Assembly: GCA_030651895.1 (NCBI GenBank)
Contig: JAUSBR010000009.1
Span: 62,001-126,000, forward strand
Reading direction: 5' to 3'
Source of the DNA: Sideroxyarcus sp.
Lineage (GTDB): Bacteria; Pseudomonadota; Gammaproteobacteria; Burkholderiales; Gallionellaceae
Length of the DNA stretch: 64,000 nucleotides
The position numbers and the translations under genes are program-made. Positions 17,328 through 26,930 of the stretch are shown piece by piece (within the stretch, counting starts at the first letter, position 1; every line of letters begins with the position of its first letter). The notes below the pieces were generated by a model. It saw only the letters and a program-made list of their open reading frames with translations, was not told the DNA's origin and searched no databases.

Positions 17328-20300
17328 TCATTGCCTATCGATACCGACCGAGTTTTTGAAGGCCGTGATGTAGGTGTAGCAGGTACGTGCATCATCAGCC
17401 AGTTCCAGAAAACTGATAATCCGTTTGCGCCAATCGCCGAAGTCAGGCTCCGCTTCCAGTTTCGACATGTCGTGAAAGCCCATGCTCCAATCCATGAACA
17501 CCCGGCGTTGGGCATCACCCTGAACCACGATGCGCACATTGCGGTGGCGCGGGTCTCTCTTTACCAGCTCCATCAGTGACAGTACCGCCTCGCGCTTGCC
17601 TTCCAGCATCTGCATGAAACAGCCATCCTGATAGAGCAGGCAACCGGTGATGCCCAGAGCCTGATTGTTCTTTCTCGAGATGCGCAGGATTTTGGCGATC
17701 TCGTCCCCGCTCATAGCTTTGCTGGTCTCGCTAACATAGAGCAGGAAGAACAGCGGAGCGCTGACTTCGGGACGTCCCTGCAGCAATTGTCGCTCGAAGT
17801 TTTCGACGAATGCCTGTGCCTCCAGTGGACGGAAGAACAGATACCCTTGGATGAAATCGCAACCGCTGGCACGCAACTCCATCAATTGCGCCTCATCCTC
17901 CACCCCTTCGGCCACAAGTTTGAGTCCGAGCGCGTGACCGAGACCGATGATGGCGCGGATCACGACGCGGCTTTCCGTTTGCTTCCCCACGCCATCCACA
18001 AAAGCCTTGTCGATCTTCAGCACACTCACCGGCATGCGCTGCAATTGTGCCAGTGAAGAATATCCGGTACCGAAGTCGTCCACCGCCACGCGCAGTCCGA
18101 GTTGCGCCAGACGGCGCAGCACCCGCAGATTGCTTTCCACATCGGCCATCAACGATGTCTCGGTGATCTCGATCAGGATGCGCGAAGGATCGGCACCGGT
18201 CTCCTTCAGGATGGCGGCGAATTCATCCGCCAGATTCTCCTCGCTCAACTGGCGCGTAGACACGTTGACCGAGATGTATGACGGGGCACGTTCACCCCAG
18301 CGCTGCCGCCAGTCAACTTCGGCCAAACACCCCTGACGGAACACCCAGGTTCCGATCGGGACGATACTGCCGGTCATCTCGGCGATGGGAATGAATACTG
18401 CAGGAGAGATATCGCCCGCGGCGGGGTGCCAGCGCAGCAACAGTTCCGCGCCGACGATGCGGCGACTATCCGCCGCCACGATGGGCTGAAAGCGACAGGA
18501 AAGTTCGTTGCGCTCGATCGCCAGACGCAGCCCCTGCGTCACTGATAGCCGCTGACGGACCTTCTCTTCGAGACTGTCGCTGAAGAACTGCCAACCGTCG
18601 CGTCCTTTTTCCTTGACTGCATACATCGCCGAATCGGCGGAACGCAACATGTCATCGGCACTGTGCGTAGTACCGTGCCCCACCGCGATGCCGATACTGC
18701 CGGTAACGAACAGCGAGACATCGCCGTATGCGACCGGCTGCCGCAGCGCGACATTGATCCGTTCGGCCAGTGCCGAGATCGATGCCGGTTGCTCCAGTTG
18801 TTCGCAGAGGATGACGAACTCGTCACCGGCCAGCCGCGCGACCGTGTCGCCGGGGCGCACTTCCTCGATGAGTCGGGCGGCGACAACTTCCAGCAGCGCG
18901 TCCCCGGCTTCATGTCCGTAGGTGTCATTGATCAGCTTGAAACCGTCTAGATCAACGAATAGCAGTGCCACACTCAGCCCTTGCCGTTGCGAACGCACCA
19001 GTGCATTGGCCAGGCGTTCGCGAATCAAAGCCCGATTCGGCAAACCGGTCAGCAAATCGTGCGAGGCTCGCCACAACATCTCTTCCTCGGCGATCTTGCG
19101 CTCGGTGATGTCGCGCATGGTGACCACCAGCAGCCACTCTCTACCGTTGTGCAGCTTTGTGATGGACGCCTCCATCGAGAAGAAACTGCCATCCTTGCGG
19201 TATCCGGTGATCTGGCTGCGCTCAGCCATGCGCCGCGTAGTCTCCGCACCTTCAACGAAACCCTGCATCAGCGCCGCATGGTTCTGGCGCAGATGCGGCG
19301 GCAACAACTGGTGAACCGGCATTCCGATCATTTCCTGCGCGGTGTAACCGAACAGATGGCACGCGCTCTGGTTGACTTCGCTGATGATGCCTTTTTCGTC
19401 GGTCGCGATGACCGCCACATCGGCGACGGCAAGGATCTGCTGTGCCGTGCCTAGCCTGCGTATGGCGGCATTCGCCTCGGCAGCGATGCGCGCCACCGCC
19501 TGCGCGGTGGGCGGCGATTCATGCAGCTTGGCACCGGCGACCTGCCCGCGGTAACGTTCGGGTATCTGTGGCGGAATACTGCCGAATCGCTCGACGATGG
19601 CAAAAGTACCATCGGCATCGCAGCGCGCAAGATAGCTGTTCACGCAGGCATGGTGCGTCAGCGCATCCATCTCCACCTCGCCCTGCGGGCCGACCACGCG
19701 CACCTTTTCAAGCGCCGCAACCAAAGCTTCCGGCTCCGTCGTGCCTGCCAGTTCCGCGGCCTGGGCGAACGCAAGCACACACAGGTAAGTGCCTTCGCCA
19801 AAATTGGTGAGGATGCCGTTACCCTTCGGCCAGATGCCGGTGATACCCGGCAGCCGCGCCAGTCGCTGCAGATAGCTGCGATTGGCCCCGGTTTCCACCG
19901 ACATGAAATAGGTATTGCTGGAATAGAAACCTTCGCGAACCTTTGGCGGCAGCCCGCTGACCATCATCTCGTCGTAATGCCCCATCACCACGGCCATGCG
20001 ATTCTTCAAGCCCATCTCGGTGAAGCGAGTCAACAGGGCGCTCTGGTCGGCACCGGCAAAATAGGGCACGAACACATCGGCACCGGAACGGGCCACATGC
20101 TCAAGCAAGCCATCGATCTCACCGGCACTGGCACCGATAGGCAAATATTCCTCACCGACGATGTCGCCCCCCAAAATACTCAGCGAGCGCTTCGCCGCAT
20201 CGATGGAGCCGCGCGGCCACTCATAGTTGCTGCCCGCGAAGAACATCTTCAGGCCGTAATGACGCGCCATGAAGGGGATCATCTTGTCGATCTGCTGGTT

Positions 20301-20696
20301 CGGCAGTGCGGCGAAGTGAAAGAAATAGCGCCCGGCGATGCTGCCCTCGTAGAAGGAGAAATTCAGATAGGGGATGCGTAGCGGCTCAGCCACCTCGCTG
20401 GCGACCGCGATTCGTGAATTGGACAGCAGATTGCCGATGATCGCGGCACAGTGATGGTGCTCGACAAGACGTAGCGCGGCGGGAACGGCGGTATCGGGCA
20501 AACTGCCATCGTCTTCGATGATGAGTTCGAGTGGCCTTCCCAAAACGCCGCCGCGCTCGTTGATCTCGTCAACGGCGATGCGCGCCGCGTTGGATATCTC
20601 CTCGCCATAAATGGCGACCAGCCCGGTCAGGGGAGGCATCAGTCCTATTCTGACCGGATCGGTCTTTGGCTGCTTTGACTGATTCACGATAAACAC
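17328..20696 (-). CDS. Ligand-binding/PAS/GGDEF/EAL/BLUF multidomain c-di-GMP signalling protein
   Basis: This is a 1122-residue protein. Residues ~13-375 form a branched-chain-amino-acid-type periplasmic-binding fold (VRIGLMPPLTG) but there is no signal peptide or TM helix, so it is probably a cytosolic sensor as in AmiC. A PAS domain (~415-530) precedes GGDEF (~545-705, AGDEF at 624-628) and EAL (~715-965, with ELL in place of EAL at 751-753 but with ITETSL, DDFGTGYSS and AEGVE kept). A C-terminal BLUF flavin domain (~982-1075) has Y987, N1011, Q1029, W1070 and M1072. It would integrate a small ligand and blue light to make or degrade c-di-GMP. Both catalytic domains look largely intact, and which activity dominates cannot be told. 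Confidence 0.93.
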   Translation of the reverse strand: MFIVNQSKQPKTDPVRIGLMPPLTGLVAIYGEEISNAARIAVDEINERGGVLGRPLELIIEDDGSLPDTAVPAALRLVEHHHCAAIIGNLLSNSRIAVASEVAEPLRIPYLNFSFYEGSIAGRYFFHFAALPNQQIDKMIPFMARHYGLKMFFAGSNYEWPRGSIDAAKRSLSILGGDIVGEEYLPIGASAGEIDGLLEHVARSGADVFVPYFAGADQSALLTRFTEMGLKNRMAVVMGHYDEMMVSGLPPKVREGFYSSNTYFMSVETGANRSYLQRLARLPGITGIWPKGNGILTNFGEGTYLCVLAFAQAAELAGTTEPEALVAALEKVRVVGPQGEVEMDALTHHACVNSYLARCDADGTFAIVERFGSIPPQIPERYRGQVAGAKLHESPPTAQAVARIAAEANAAIRRLGTAQQILAVADVAVIATDEKGIISEVNQSACHLFGYTAQEMIGMPVHQLLPPHLRQNHAALMQGFVEGAETTRRMAERSQITGYRKDGSFFSMEASITKLHNGREWLLVVTMRDITERKIAEEEMLWRASHDLLTGLPNRALIRERLANALVRSQRQGLSVALLFVDLDGFKLINDTYGHEAGDALLEVVAARLIEEVRPGDTVARLAGDEFVILCEQLEQPASISALAERINVALRQPVAYGDVSLFVTGSIGIAVGHGTTHSADDMLRSADSAMYAVKEKGRDGWQFFSDSLEEKVRQRLSVTQGLRLAIERNELSCRFQPIVAADSRRIVGAELLLRWHPAAGDISPAVFIPIAEMTGSIVPIGTWVFRQGCLAEVDWRQRWGERAPSYISVNVSTRQLSEENLADEFAAILKETGADPSRILIEITETSLMADVESNLRVLRRLAQLGLRVAVDDFGTGYSSLAQLQRMPVSVLKIDKAFVDGVGKQTESRVVIRAIIGLGHALGLKLVAEGVEDEAQLMELRASGCDFIQGYLFFRPLEAQAFVENFERQLLQGRPEVSAPLFFLLYVSETSKAMSGDEIAKILRISRKNNQALGITGCLLYQDGCFMQMLEGKREAVLSLMELVKRDPRHRNVRIVVQGDAQRRVFMDWSMGFHDMSKLEAEPDFGDWRKRIISFLELADDARTCYTYITAFKNSVGIDRQ

Positions 20697-20752
20697 CGAT
20701 GAATGTCCCGGTCAATATTCTAACTGGGGACAGATTTAGCGACTGGGAATCC

Positions 20753-21259
20753 TCAAACGACCTTCCTGTATGCGGCCATCAGTGCGAACACGCCGAGCAG
20801 CACATACCAGAGCAGCGACCATTCCGGGATGCCGAGCGTGAGGAAGGTCCAGCTCTTCTCCGCGCATTCGCCGGAACCATGCAGCAGTTCCTGCCAGACC
20901 TCGGACAAGGGAAAGTTCTGCAACATGTAATCCAGACCGGGACCGCAACCGGGAACCTGATCTTTCGGCAGGTGCTGTATCCAGATATGGCGCGATGCGA
21001 CTGCCACCCCGCCCAATGAAACAAGCGCGATCAAAATGGAATAGACCTTCGCGCCTGCCTGTTTCGGACTGTGCAGCGCGGCAATGAGAAACAACACACC
21101 GATGGCGATGAAGATGACGCGCTGGATCATGCACAGCGGACAGGGTTCCAGATGCAGCACGTATTGCAGATACAGACCGAAACCGAACAATCCGGTCACG
21201 ACCACTGCTCCGGCCAGATATAGCCAGCTACCGGGGATACCGTTCCAGAATTTCAACAT
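20753..21259 (-). CDS. dsbB: Disulfide bond formation protein DsbB
   Basis: This is a 168-residue inner-membrane quinone reductase that reoxidises DsbA. It has four TM helices, the first redox pair CPLC in EPCPLCMIQR, and a second periplasmic pair in DQVPGCGPGLDY and HGSGECAEKSW. It begins one base after the iscX stop, so it is read as the last gene of the isc transcript, an uncommon position. A redox link with Fe-S assembly is only suggestive. Confidence 0.95.
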   Translation of the reverse strand: MLKFWNGIPGSWLYLAGAVVVTGLFGFGLYLQYVLHLEPCPLCMIQRVIFIAIGVLFLIAALHSPKQAGAKVYSILIALVSLGGVAVASRHIWIQHLPKDQVPGCGPGLDYMLQNFPLSEVWQELLHGSGECAEKSWTFLTLGIPEWSLLWYVLLGVFALMAAYRKVV

Positions 21260-21260
21260 G

Positions 21261-21455
21261 TCACTCGGACTCGTCTATCCACGCAGCCTGGATCGCTTCC
21301 AGCACCTTCTCGCCGCCGCGGTGATGGTCGTCGTCAAAGTCCGGCAGGTCGACCACGAAGTTGTGCAGGTCGACGAAGCGCACGGTCTTCGGGTCGATAT
21401 CGGAATGCTTCTCGCTCAGCGAGATCGCGATGTCGCGCACATCGGTCCATTTCAT
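21261..21455 (-). CDS. iscX: Fe-S cluster assembly protein IscX
   Basis: This is a 64-residue acidic protein with the IscX/YfhJ pattern [34 protein letters not shown]. IscX binds IscS and iron and tunes the desulfurase. The start is the ATG with GGAGGGACATT upstream, overlapping the fdx stop. This is the usual last gene of the ISC cluster, followed here by dsbB. Confidence 0.95.
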   Translation of the reverse strand: MKWTDVRDIAISLSEKHSDIDPKTVRFVDLHNFVVDLPDFDDDHHRGGEKVLEAIQAAWIDESE

Positions 21456-21796
21456 TTTGAATGTCCCTCCTTCGCCATGTTGATGGTGTACTTGGGTATC
21501 TCGATCACCAGCTCTTTGTCTGCGACTATGGCCTGACAACTCAGGCGCGAGCTGGATTCCAGCCCCCAGGCCTTGTCCAGCATATCCTCTTCCAGTTCGG
21601 TCGCTTCCGCCAGGCTGCCGAGACCCTCACGCACGATGACGTGGCAGGTGGTGCAGGCGCAGGATTTCTCGCAGGCATGCTCGATCTCGATGCCGTGTTC
21701 CAGCAGAGCGTCGCAGATGGACGTGCCCGGTGCAGCGTCGAACAGCGCGCCCTGGGGACATAGCTCCTCATGCGGCAGTATGATGATCTGTGTCAT
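21452..21796 (-). CDS. fdx: ISC-type [2Fe-2S] ferredoxin
   Basis: This is a 114-residue adrenodoxin-like ferredoxin that donates electrons for cluster building on IscU. Cluster ligands are C42, C48, C51 and C87 ([21 protein letters not shown]). Its start overlaps the hscA stop by 4 nt and its stop overlaps the iscX start by 4 nt, so the three genes are translationally coupled. Confidence 0.96.
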   Translation of the reverse strand: MTQIIILPHEELCPQGALFDAAPGTSICDALLEHGIEIEHACEKSCACTTCHVIVREGLGSLAEATELEEDMLDKAWGLESSSRLSCQAIVADKELVIEIPKYTINMAKEGHSK

Positions 21797-23682
21797 TCCA
21801 GCTCCGATAGTCTGTGTCCGGCCAATGCGCTCTTCACGCTCTTGTCCATGCGCTTTTGCGCGAACTCGGTGGTGACCTGATTCAGGGCCTCGACCGCACG
21901 CTTGATGGCCTGATGGTCGCTGCCCGCGATCACCGCGTGCAATCCGTCCATGCTGCCGCGGATACGCGCCTGCGCGGCGGCATCCAGCAGGGCCTCGCCA
22001 TCCTGCTGCAGGGCATTATCCACCGCTTCCAGCAACTGCGCAGCCTCGGTCTGCTGCTCGCGCAGCGCGCGCGCCATCATGTCGTCGCGCGCATGCCGGT
22101 TGGAGTCGTGCAGCATGCGCGTGATCTCCTCGTCGCTCAAGCCGTACGAGGGCTTGACCACGATGCTCGCCTCGGTGCCGCTCGCCATCTCGCGCGCGGA
22201 GACGCTGAGCAGGCCGTCGGCATCTATCTGAAAGGTGACGCGAATACGCGCCGACCCGGCCACCATCGCCGGGATGCCGCGCAGTTCGAACTTCGCCAGC
22301 GAACGGCAATCGCTCACCAGTTCGCGCTCGCCCTGCACCACGTGGATGCTCATCGCGGTCTGGCCGTCCTTGTAGGTGGTGAACTCCTGCGCGCGGGCGC
22401 TGGGGATGGTGCTGTTGCGGGGTACGATCTTTTCGACCAGCCCGCCCATGGTCTCGATGCCCAGGCTGAGCGGGATGACATCGAGCAGCAACCAGTCTTC
22501 GCCGCTGCGGTTGCCTGCCAACACGTTGGCCTGGATCGCCGCGCCAAGCGCCACCACCTTGTCCGGATCGAGATTATTCAACGGCGATTGTCCGAAGAAG
22601 TCACCGACCGCCTGCTGGATATGCGGCATGCGCGTCGCGCCGCCCACCATCACCACACCCTTGACCTCGGACGCGGTCAGCTTGGCGTCGCGCAATGCCT
22701 TGCGCAGCGCCTGCAGGGTTCGCTGCACCAGGTTCTGCGACATTTCGTGGAATTCGGCGCGGGTGAGCACATTGTCGATGACCTCGCCGCTGGACAGCAC
22801 GGCCGTAACACGTGTTTCCAGATGATCGGTCAGTTGTTCCTTGGCGGTGCGCGCATGGGTCAGCAAGGAACGGATATCCGGCGCGGGCAAAGCGGAAAGG
22901 CCGTTTTTCTCCAAAAGCCGGCAATAGATGCGGTGGTCGAAATCGTCGCCGCCCAGCCCCGAGTCGCCGTTGGTCGCCAACACTTCGAACACGCCGCGCG
23001 ACAGGCGCAGGATGGAGATATCGAAAGTGCCGCCGCCGAGGTCGTATACCGCGTACACGCCTTCGGCCGCGTTATCCAGCCCGTAGGCGATCGCGGCGGC
23101 GGTGGGTTCGTTGAGCAGGCGCAGCACATTCAGTCCGGCCAGTTTCGCCGCATCCTTGGTCGCCTGACGCTGCGCATCGTCGAAGTAGGCGGGCACGGTG
23201 ATCACCGCGCCGACCAGTTCTCCGCCGAGCGCCAGCTCGGCACGGACGCGCAACACCCGGAGTATCTCGGCGGAGACTTCGACCGGACTCTTCACGCCCG
23301 CCGCCGTGCGCAACTGCAGCATTCCCGGTGCCTGTCCTGAGCTTGTCGAAGGAGCCTCGACGAAACGGTAGGGCAGATTGCTGACGTCGCCGACATCCTT
23401 GAGACCGCGCCCCATGAAGCGTTTCACCGAGACGATGGTGTTGTGCGGATAGGCGGTCTGCTCTTCCTGCGCCAGTTGACCGACCAGCACTTCGCCGTCC
23501 GCTGCGTAATGCACCACGGAAGGCAGCAATGCGCAGCCCTGCTCGTCGTTCAGCACCGTACTGATGCCGCTACGCACGGTGGCTACAAGTGAATTGGTGG
23601 TGCCTAGGTCGATGCCGACGGCCAGGCGGTGCTGGTGCGGTTCGGCGCTGAGGCCGGGTTCTGATATCTGGAGCAGTGCCAT
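21793..23682 (-). CDS. hscA: Fe-S assembly chaperone HscA (Hsp70 type)
   Basis: This 629-residue DnaK-like ATPase takes the IscU LPPVK motif as substrate, and with HscB drives cluster release. Nucleotide-binding motifs are [26 protein letters not shown] and [11 protein letters not shown]. The substrate-binding domain starts near [14 protein letters not shown]. At about residues 111-118 there is an 8-residue insert, PSTSSGQA, between VEA and PGMLQL. It comes from a dispersed DNA repeat arm (separate entry) and lies on the nucleotide-binding domain. The rest of the protein is normal. Confidence 0.96.
   Translation of the reverse strand: MALLQISEPGLSAEPHQHRLAVGIDLGTTNSLVATVRSGISTVLNDEQGCALLPSVVHYAADGEVLVGQLAQEEQTAYPHNTIVSVKRFMGRGLKDVGDVSNLPYRFVEAPSTSSGQAPGMLQLRTAAGVKSPVEVSAEILRVLRVRAELALGGELVGAVITVPAYFDDAQRQATKDAAKLAGLNVLRLLNEPTAAAIAYGLDNAAEGVYAVYDLGGGTFDISILRLSRGVFEVLATNGDSGLGGDDFDHRIYCRLLEKNGLSALPAPDIRSLLTHARTAKEQLTDHLETRVTAVLSSGEVIDNVLTRAEFHEMSQNLVQRTLQALRKALRDAKLTASEVKGVVMVGGATRMPHIQQAVGDFFGQSPLNNLDPDKVVALGAAIQANVLAGNRSGEDWLLLDVIPLSLGIETMGGLVEKIVPRNSTIPSARAQEFTTYKDGQTAMSIHVVQGERELVSDCRSLAKFELRGIPAMVAGSARIRVTFQIDADGLLSVSAREMASGTEASIVVKPSYGLSDEEITRMLHDSNRHARDDMMARALREQQTEAAQLLEAVDNALQQDGEALLDAAAQARIRGSMDGLHAVIAGSDHQAIKRAVEALNQVTTEFAQKRMDKSVKSALAGHRLSELE
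23329..23352. repeat. Single repeat arm inserted in frame in hscA
   Basis: On the minus strand the 24 nt read CCTTCGACAAGCTCAGGACA plus GGCA. This is one arm of the repeat present in mutS and mfd. Removing it restores a continuous HscA alignment (VEA|PGM). The insert is flanked by similar GCTCC/GCACC pentamers, compatible with a small target duplication. Confidence 0.75.
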
Positions 23683-24228
23683 TTATGAATCGAGTTCGTC
23701 GAATGCGGAGCCGATTTCTTCCGCAAGTTTTTCAAGGAATTTGAGCTTGCGCACTATACCGGAAGCGGCAGTGAAATCGCGAGTGTCGTCGATATCGACC
23801 GCCAGTTGCTGTTGCAAAAACCGCACTTCGCGCTGCACGCGCTGCTCCAGTTCCTCCAGCACGCCGAGGTCCTTGCCCTGCAGTGCCTCTTCCAACGCCT
23901 CGCGCCATTCCATCTGCTGCATCAGGAAGTCGGTCGGCATGGAGGTGTTGCTTTCCTCCTGCGTATCCACGCCCTGCAGCGAGAGCAGATAGCGCGCGCG
24001 ATTGAGCGGACTGCGCAGGGTCTGATAGCCCTCGTTGACCCGTGTGGTCCACTGCATGGAAAGCCGGCGCTCGGCTTCGGGAAGATGGGCGAACTTGTCG
24101 GGATGCACCTGTGCCTGCAGCGCCAGATAGCTGCGCTCAAGCGCGGTTGCGTCGATCTGGAATCGCGCAGGTTGATTGAAGAGTGAGAAGAAGTCCTGCT
24201 GGAAATCGGCGCCGCTGGGTAGCATCAA
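23683..24228 (-). CDS. hscB: Co-chaperone HscB (J-domain)
   Basis: This is a 181-residue J-protein partner of HscA. The N-terminal J domain carries HPDKF at residues 42-46. The C-terminal three-helix domain (from about residue 100) binds IscU. Two adjacent ATG codons could be the start. It directly abuts hscA with no gap. A 90-bp gap separates it from iscA upstream, and no promoter stands out there. Confidence 0.95.
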   Translation of the reverse strand: MMLPSGADFQQDFFSLFNQPARFQIDATALERSYLALQAQVHPDKFAHLPEAERRLSMQWTTRVNEGYQTLRSPLNRARYLLSLQGVDTQEESNTSMPTDFLMQQMEWREALEEALQGKDLGVLEELEQRVQREVRFLQQQLAVDIDDTRDFTAASGIVRKLKFLEKLAEEIGSAFDELDS

Positions 24229-24318
24229 TAGGTTCTCACAAATGCGAACGATTATCCGCCACGGACATCGGAAACTTCTTTGCGGCGCTTGTCAGCGCCC
24301 GGCCGTGGCAGAAGGAAT

Positions 24319-24642
24319 TCAGACCTTGAAGCTCTCGCCGCAGCCGCAAGAATCCTTGACGTTAGGATTGTTGAACTTGAAACCCTCGTTCAATCCCTCG
24401 CGCGTGTAGTCCAGTTCCATGCCGTCGATGTACGGCAGGCTGTGCTGGTCCACCAATACGGTCACGCCATTGCTGACGAACTGGAGATCCTCGCTGTCCA
24501 CCGCATCGGCGAATTCAAGCTTGTAAGCCATGCCGGAACAGCCGCTGGTGCGCACACCAAGACGCAGCCCCACGCCCTTGCCGCGTTTGGTCAGGAAATT
24601 CTGCACGTGTTTTGCCGCATTTTCTGTCAAAGAAATCGCCAC
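24319..24642 (-). CDS. iscA: A-type Fe-S carrier IscA
   Basis: This is a 107-residue A-type carrier with the three conserved cysteines C35 (TSGCSGMAY), C99 and C101 (DSCGCGESF), which bind a cluster for delivery to apo-proteins. It sits 9 bp after iscU, in the standard ISC order. Confidence 0.97.
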   Translation of the reverse strand: MAISLTENAAKHVQNFLTKRGKGVGLRLGVRTSGCSGMAYKLEFADAVDSEDLQFVSNGVTVLVDQHSLPYIDGMELDYTREGLNEGFKFNNPNVKDSCGCGESFKV

Positions 24643-24651
24643 ATTGCTCTC

Positions 24652-25068
24652 CTATTTGTTTCCGTTGCAGGCCGCGGTCTCGACCATCGCGCCGCTCTTT
24701 GCCTTGTAATCTGCCACCGCCGCCTTGATGGCGTCTTCCGCCAGGATGGAGCAGTGGATCTTCACCGGCGGCAATGCCAACTCCTCGGCGATATGTGTGT
24801 TCTTGATCGCCAGCGCCTGATCGACGGTCTTGCCCTTCACCCACTCCGTAACCAGCGAACTCGACGCAATGGCGGAGCCGCAACCGTAGGTCTTGAACTT
24901 CGCATCCTCGATGATGCCGTCCTTGCCGACCTTGATCTGCAACTTCATCACGTCGCCGCAGGCGGGCGCGCCGACCATGCCGGTACCGACGAGTGCATCG
25001 TCCTTATCGAGAGAACCGACGTTGCGCGGATTCTCGTAGTGATCCAGTACTTTTTCACTGTAAGCCAT
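24652..25068 (-). CDS. iscU: Fe-S cluster scaffold IscU
   Basis: This 138-residue scaffold has ligands C37 (PACGDV), C63 (YGCGSA) and C106 (IHCSIL), the conserved Asp in DVMKLQ, and the LPPVK chaperone motif at 99-103. An AGGAGGATGT stretch gives a strong ribosome-binding site. It receives sulfur from IscS, and HscA/HscB release the finished cluster. Confidence 0.98.
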   Translation of the reverse strand: MAYSEKVLDHYENPRNVGSLDKDDALVGTGMVGAPACGDVMKLQIKVGKDGIIEDAKFKTYGCGSAIASSSLVTEWVKGKTVDQALAIKNTHIAEELALPPVKIHCSILAEDAIKAAVADYKAKSGAMVETAACNGNK

Positions 25069-25127
25069 AACATCCTCCTATTCTTTCTGGGGAATCGACT
25101 GCTTGCCGACCGGCAAAGCGCGATTCT

Positions 25128-26342
25128 CTAGTGTGCAGCCCACTGCACAGTATTCAGATCCACGCCCTCTTTGAACATATCCCACAACGGGGAGAGGTCA
25201 CGGAGTTTGGCAATCTTTTCCTGCAACAGTTTCACGGTGTAATCCACTTCTTCGACAGTGGTAAAGCGCCCGATGGTAAAACGGATGGAGCTGTGCGCCA
25301 GTTCGTCGTTGCGTCCGAGCGCGCGCAACACATAAGACGGCTCCAGACTGGCCGAAGTGCAGGCCGATCCGCTGGAGACCGCGATGTCCTTCACCGCCAT
25401 GATCAGCGATTCGCCTTCGACGAAGTTGAAGCTCACGTTCAGGTTGTGCGGCACGCGTTGTTCCATGTCGCCGTTGAGGTAGACCTCTTCCATACCGGAG
25501 AGACCTTTCCACAGGCGGTCGCGCAGCATGCGGATGCGCTCGTTCTCGCTCGCCATCTCTTCTTTGGCGATACGGAAGGCCTCGCCCATACCGACGATCT
25601 GGTGCGTCGCCAGCGTGCCGGAACGGAAACCGCGCTCGTGGCCGCCGCCGTGCATCTGCGCTTCCAGACGCACACGCGGTTTGCGCCGCACGTACAGCGC
25701 GCCGATGCCCTTGGGGCCGTAGGTCTTGTGCGCCGAGAACGACATCAGGTCGACCTTGAGCTTTTGCAGATCGATGACCATCTTGCCGGTCGCCTGTGCC
25801 GCATCGACATGGAACAGGATACCCTTGGCTCGACAGATTTCGCCGATGGCGGCGATGTCCTGAATGACGCCGATCTCGTTGTTCACCAGCATCACCGAAA
25901 CGATGGTGGTGTCGGGACGCAGCGCCGCCTTCAGCTTCTCCAGATCGATCAGACCGTTCGGCTCCGGATCGAGATAGGTTGCCGAAAATCCCTGCCGCTC
26001 CAGTTCGCGAACGGTATCCAGCACCGCCTTGTGTTCGGTCTGCACGGTGATGATGTGCTTGCCCTTGTCGGCGTAGAAATGTGCGGCACCCTTGATCGCG
26101 AGGTTGTTCGACTCCGTCGCGCCGGAGGTCCACACGATCTCTTTCGGATCGGCATTGACTAGCGCCGCCACCTGATCGCGCGCCCGCTCCACCGCCTCAT
26201 CCGCCGTCCAGCCGAACGAATGCGAACGCGAAGCCGGATTGCCGAACTTCTCGGTCAGGTAGGGGATCATCGCTTCGGCAACACGCGGATCGACCGGTGT
26301 AGTCGCCGAATAGTCCAGATAGATGGGAAGATGCAGTGCCAT
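25128..26342 (-). CDS. iscS: Cysteine desulfurase IscS
   Basis: This is a 404-residue PLP enzyme that takes sulfur from cysteine for clusters and tRNA thiolation. The PLP lysine is in [12 protein letters not shown], and the persulfide-forming cysteine is in [17 protein letters not shown]. The N-terminal [15 protein letters not shown] is typical. The C-terminus, [17 protein letters not shown], is the IscU/IscX-contact tail of group I IscS. It lies 15 bp after iscR. Confidence 0.98.
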   Translation of the reverse strand: MALHLPIYLDYSATTPVDPRVAEAMIPYLTEKFGNPASRSHSFGWTADEAVERARDQVAALVNADPKEIVWTSGATESNNLAIKGAAHFYADKGKHIITVQTEHKAVLDTVRELERQGFSATYLDPEPNGLIDLEKLKAALRPDTTIVSVMLVNNEIGVIQDIAAIGEICRAKGILFHVDAAQATGKMVIDLQKLKVDLMSFSAHKTYGPKGIGALYVRRKPRVRLEAQMHGGGHERGFRSGTLATHQIVGMGEAFRIAKEEMASENERIRMLRDRLWKGLSGMEEVYLNGDMEQRVPHNLNVSFNFVEGESLIMAVKDIAVSSGSACTSASLEPSYVLRALGRNDELAHSSIRFTIGRFTTVEEVDYTVKLLQEKIAKLRDLSPLWDMFKEGVDLNTVQWAAH

Positions 26343-26357
26343 TGATTACCTCTAAAT

Positions 26358-26822
26358 TCAGGCGACAGCCTGTTGCGCAGACTTGCTCACTTTTACGATC
26401 GATTCGGGCGAATCGGAACGCAGCTGCCCATCCACCAACTGTTGCAGATTGATCTTGCCCAGATACTCGTGGATCGTCTCGTTGAGACCGAACCACAGAT
26501 CATGCGTCAGGCAGGGCTTGCCATCCTGGCAAGTACCGCGCGCCTCGCAATTGGTGGCATCCAGTGCTTCATCCACGGCAACGATGATGTCGACCACGGA
26601 GATCTTGTTCGCCGGGCGCGCCAGGCAATAACCGCCGCCGGGACCGCGCACGCTGGCGACCACGTTGTTGCGGCGCAACTTGCCGAACAACTGCTCCAGA
26701 TATGACAAGGAAATCTTCTGACGCTCGCTGATGCCGGCCAGTGTCACCGGGCCTTTGCCGCCGCGCATTGCCAGATCGACCATCGCTGTAACTGCAAAAC
26801 GACCTTTGGTAGTAAGTCTCAT
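26358..26822 (-). CDS. iscR: Fe-S-responsive regulator IscR
   Basis: This 154-residue Rrf2-family winged-helix repressor has cluster ligands C92, C98 and C104 (NCEARGTCQDGKPC) and the DNA-recognition helix ISLSYLEQLFGKLRRNNVV. With a [2Fe-2S] cluster it represses its own operon; when clusters are scarce, repression is relieved. It heads the isc operon and a type 1 operator lies just upstream. Confidence 0.98.
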   Translation of the reverse strand: MRLTTKGRFAVTAMVDLAMRGGKGPVTLAGISERQKISLSYLEQLFGKLRRNNVVASVRGPGGGYCLARPANKISVVDIIVAVDEALDATNCEARGTCQDGKPCLTHDLWFGLNETIHEYLGKINLQQLVDGQLRSDSPESIVKVSKSAQQAVA

Positions 26823-26897
26823 AATCTCGATCCCTTAAAAATTATTTTCTAGTTGGTCGGCAATAGCCGCACGCTTATCCCTGCAACTTCTGAGGAT

Positions 26898-26930
26898 ATA
26901 ATAGAATACCTGATACTTTTAATCAACAAT
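26898..26930 (-). promoter_or_regulatory. isc operon promoter with type 1 IscR operator
   Basis: Read on the minus strand: -35 TTGATT (26921-26926), a 17-bp spacer, -10 TATTAT (26898-26903). A 25-bp site at 26906-26930 matches the published type 1 IscR consensus at 20 of 25 positions by my count (ATTGTTGATTAAAA... TCAGGTAT). It overlaps the -35 and the end of cysE. This predicts [2Fe-2S]-IscR autorepression. Confidence 0.72.

Noticed and set aside
21814-23340. 508-codon open frame opposite hscA
   Set aside because: Antisense shadow of hscA.
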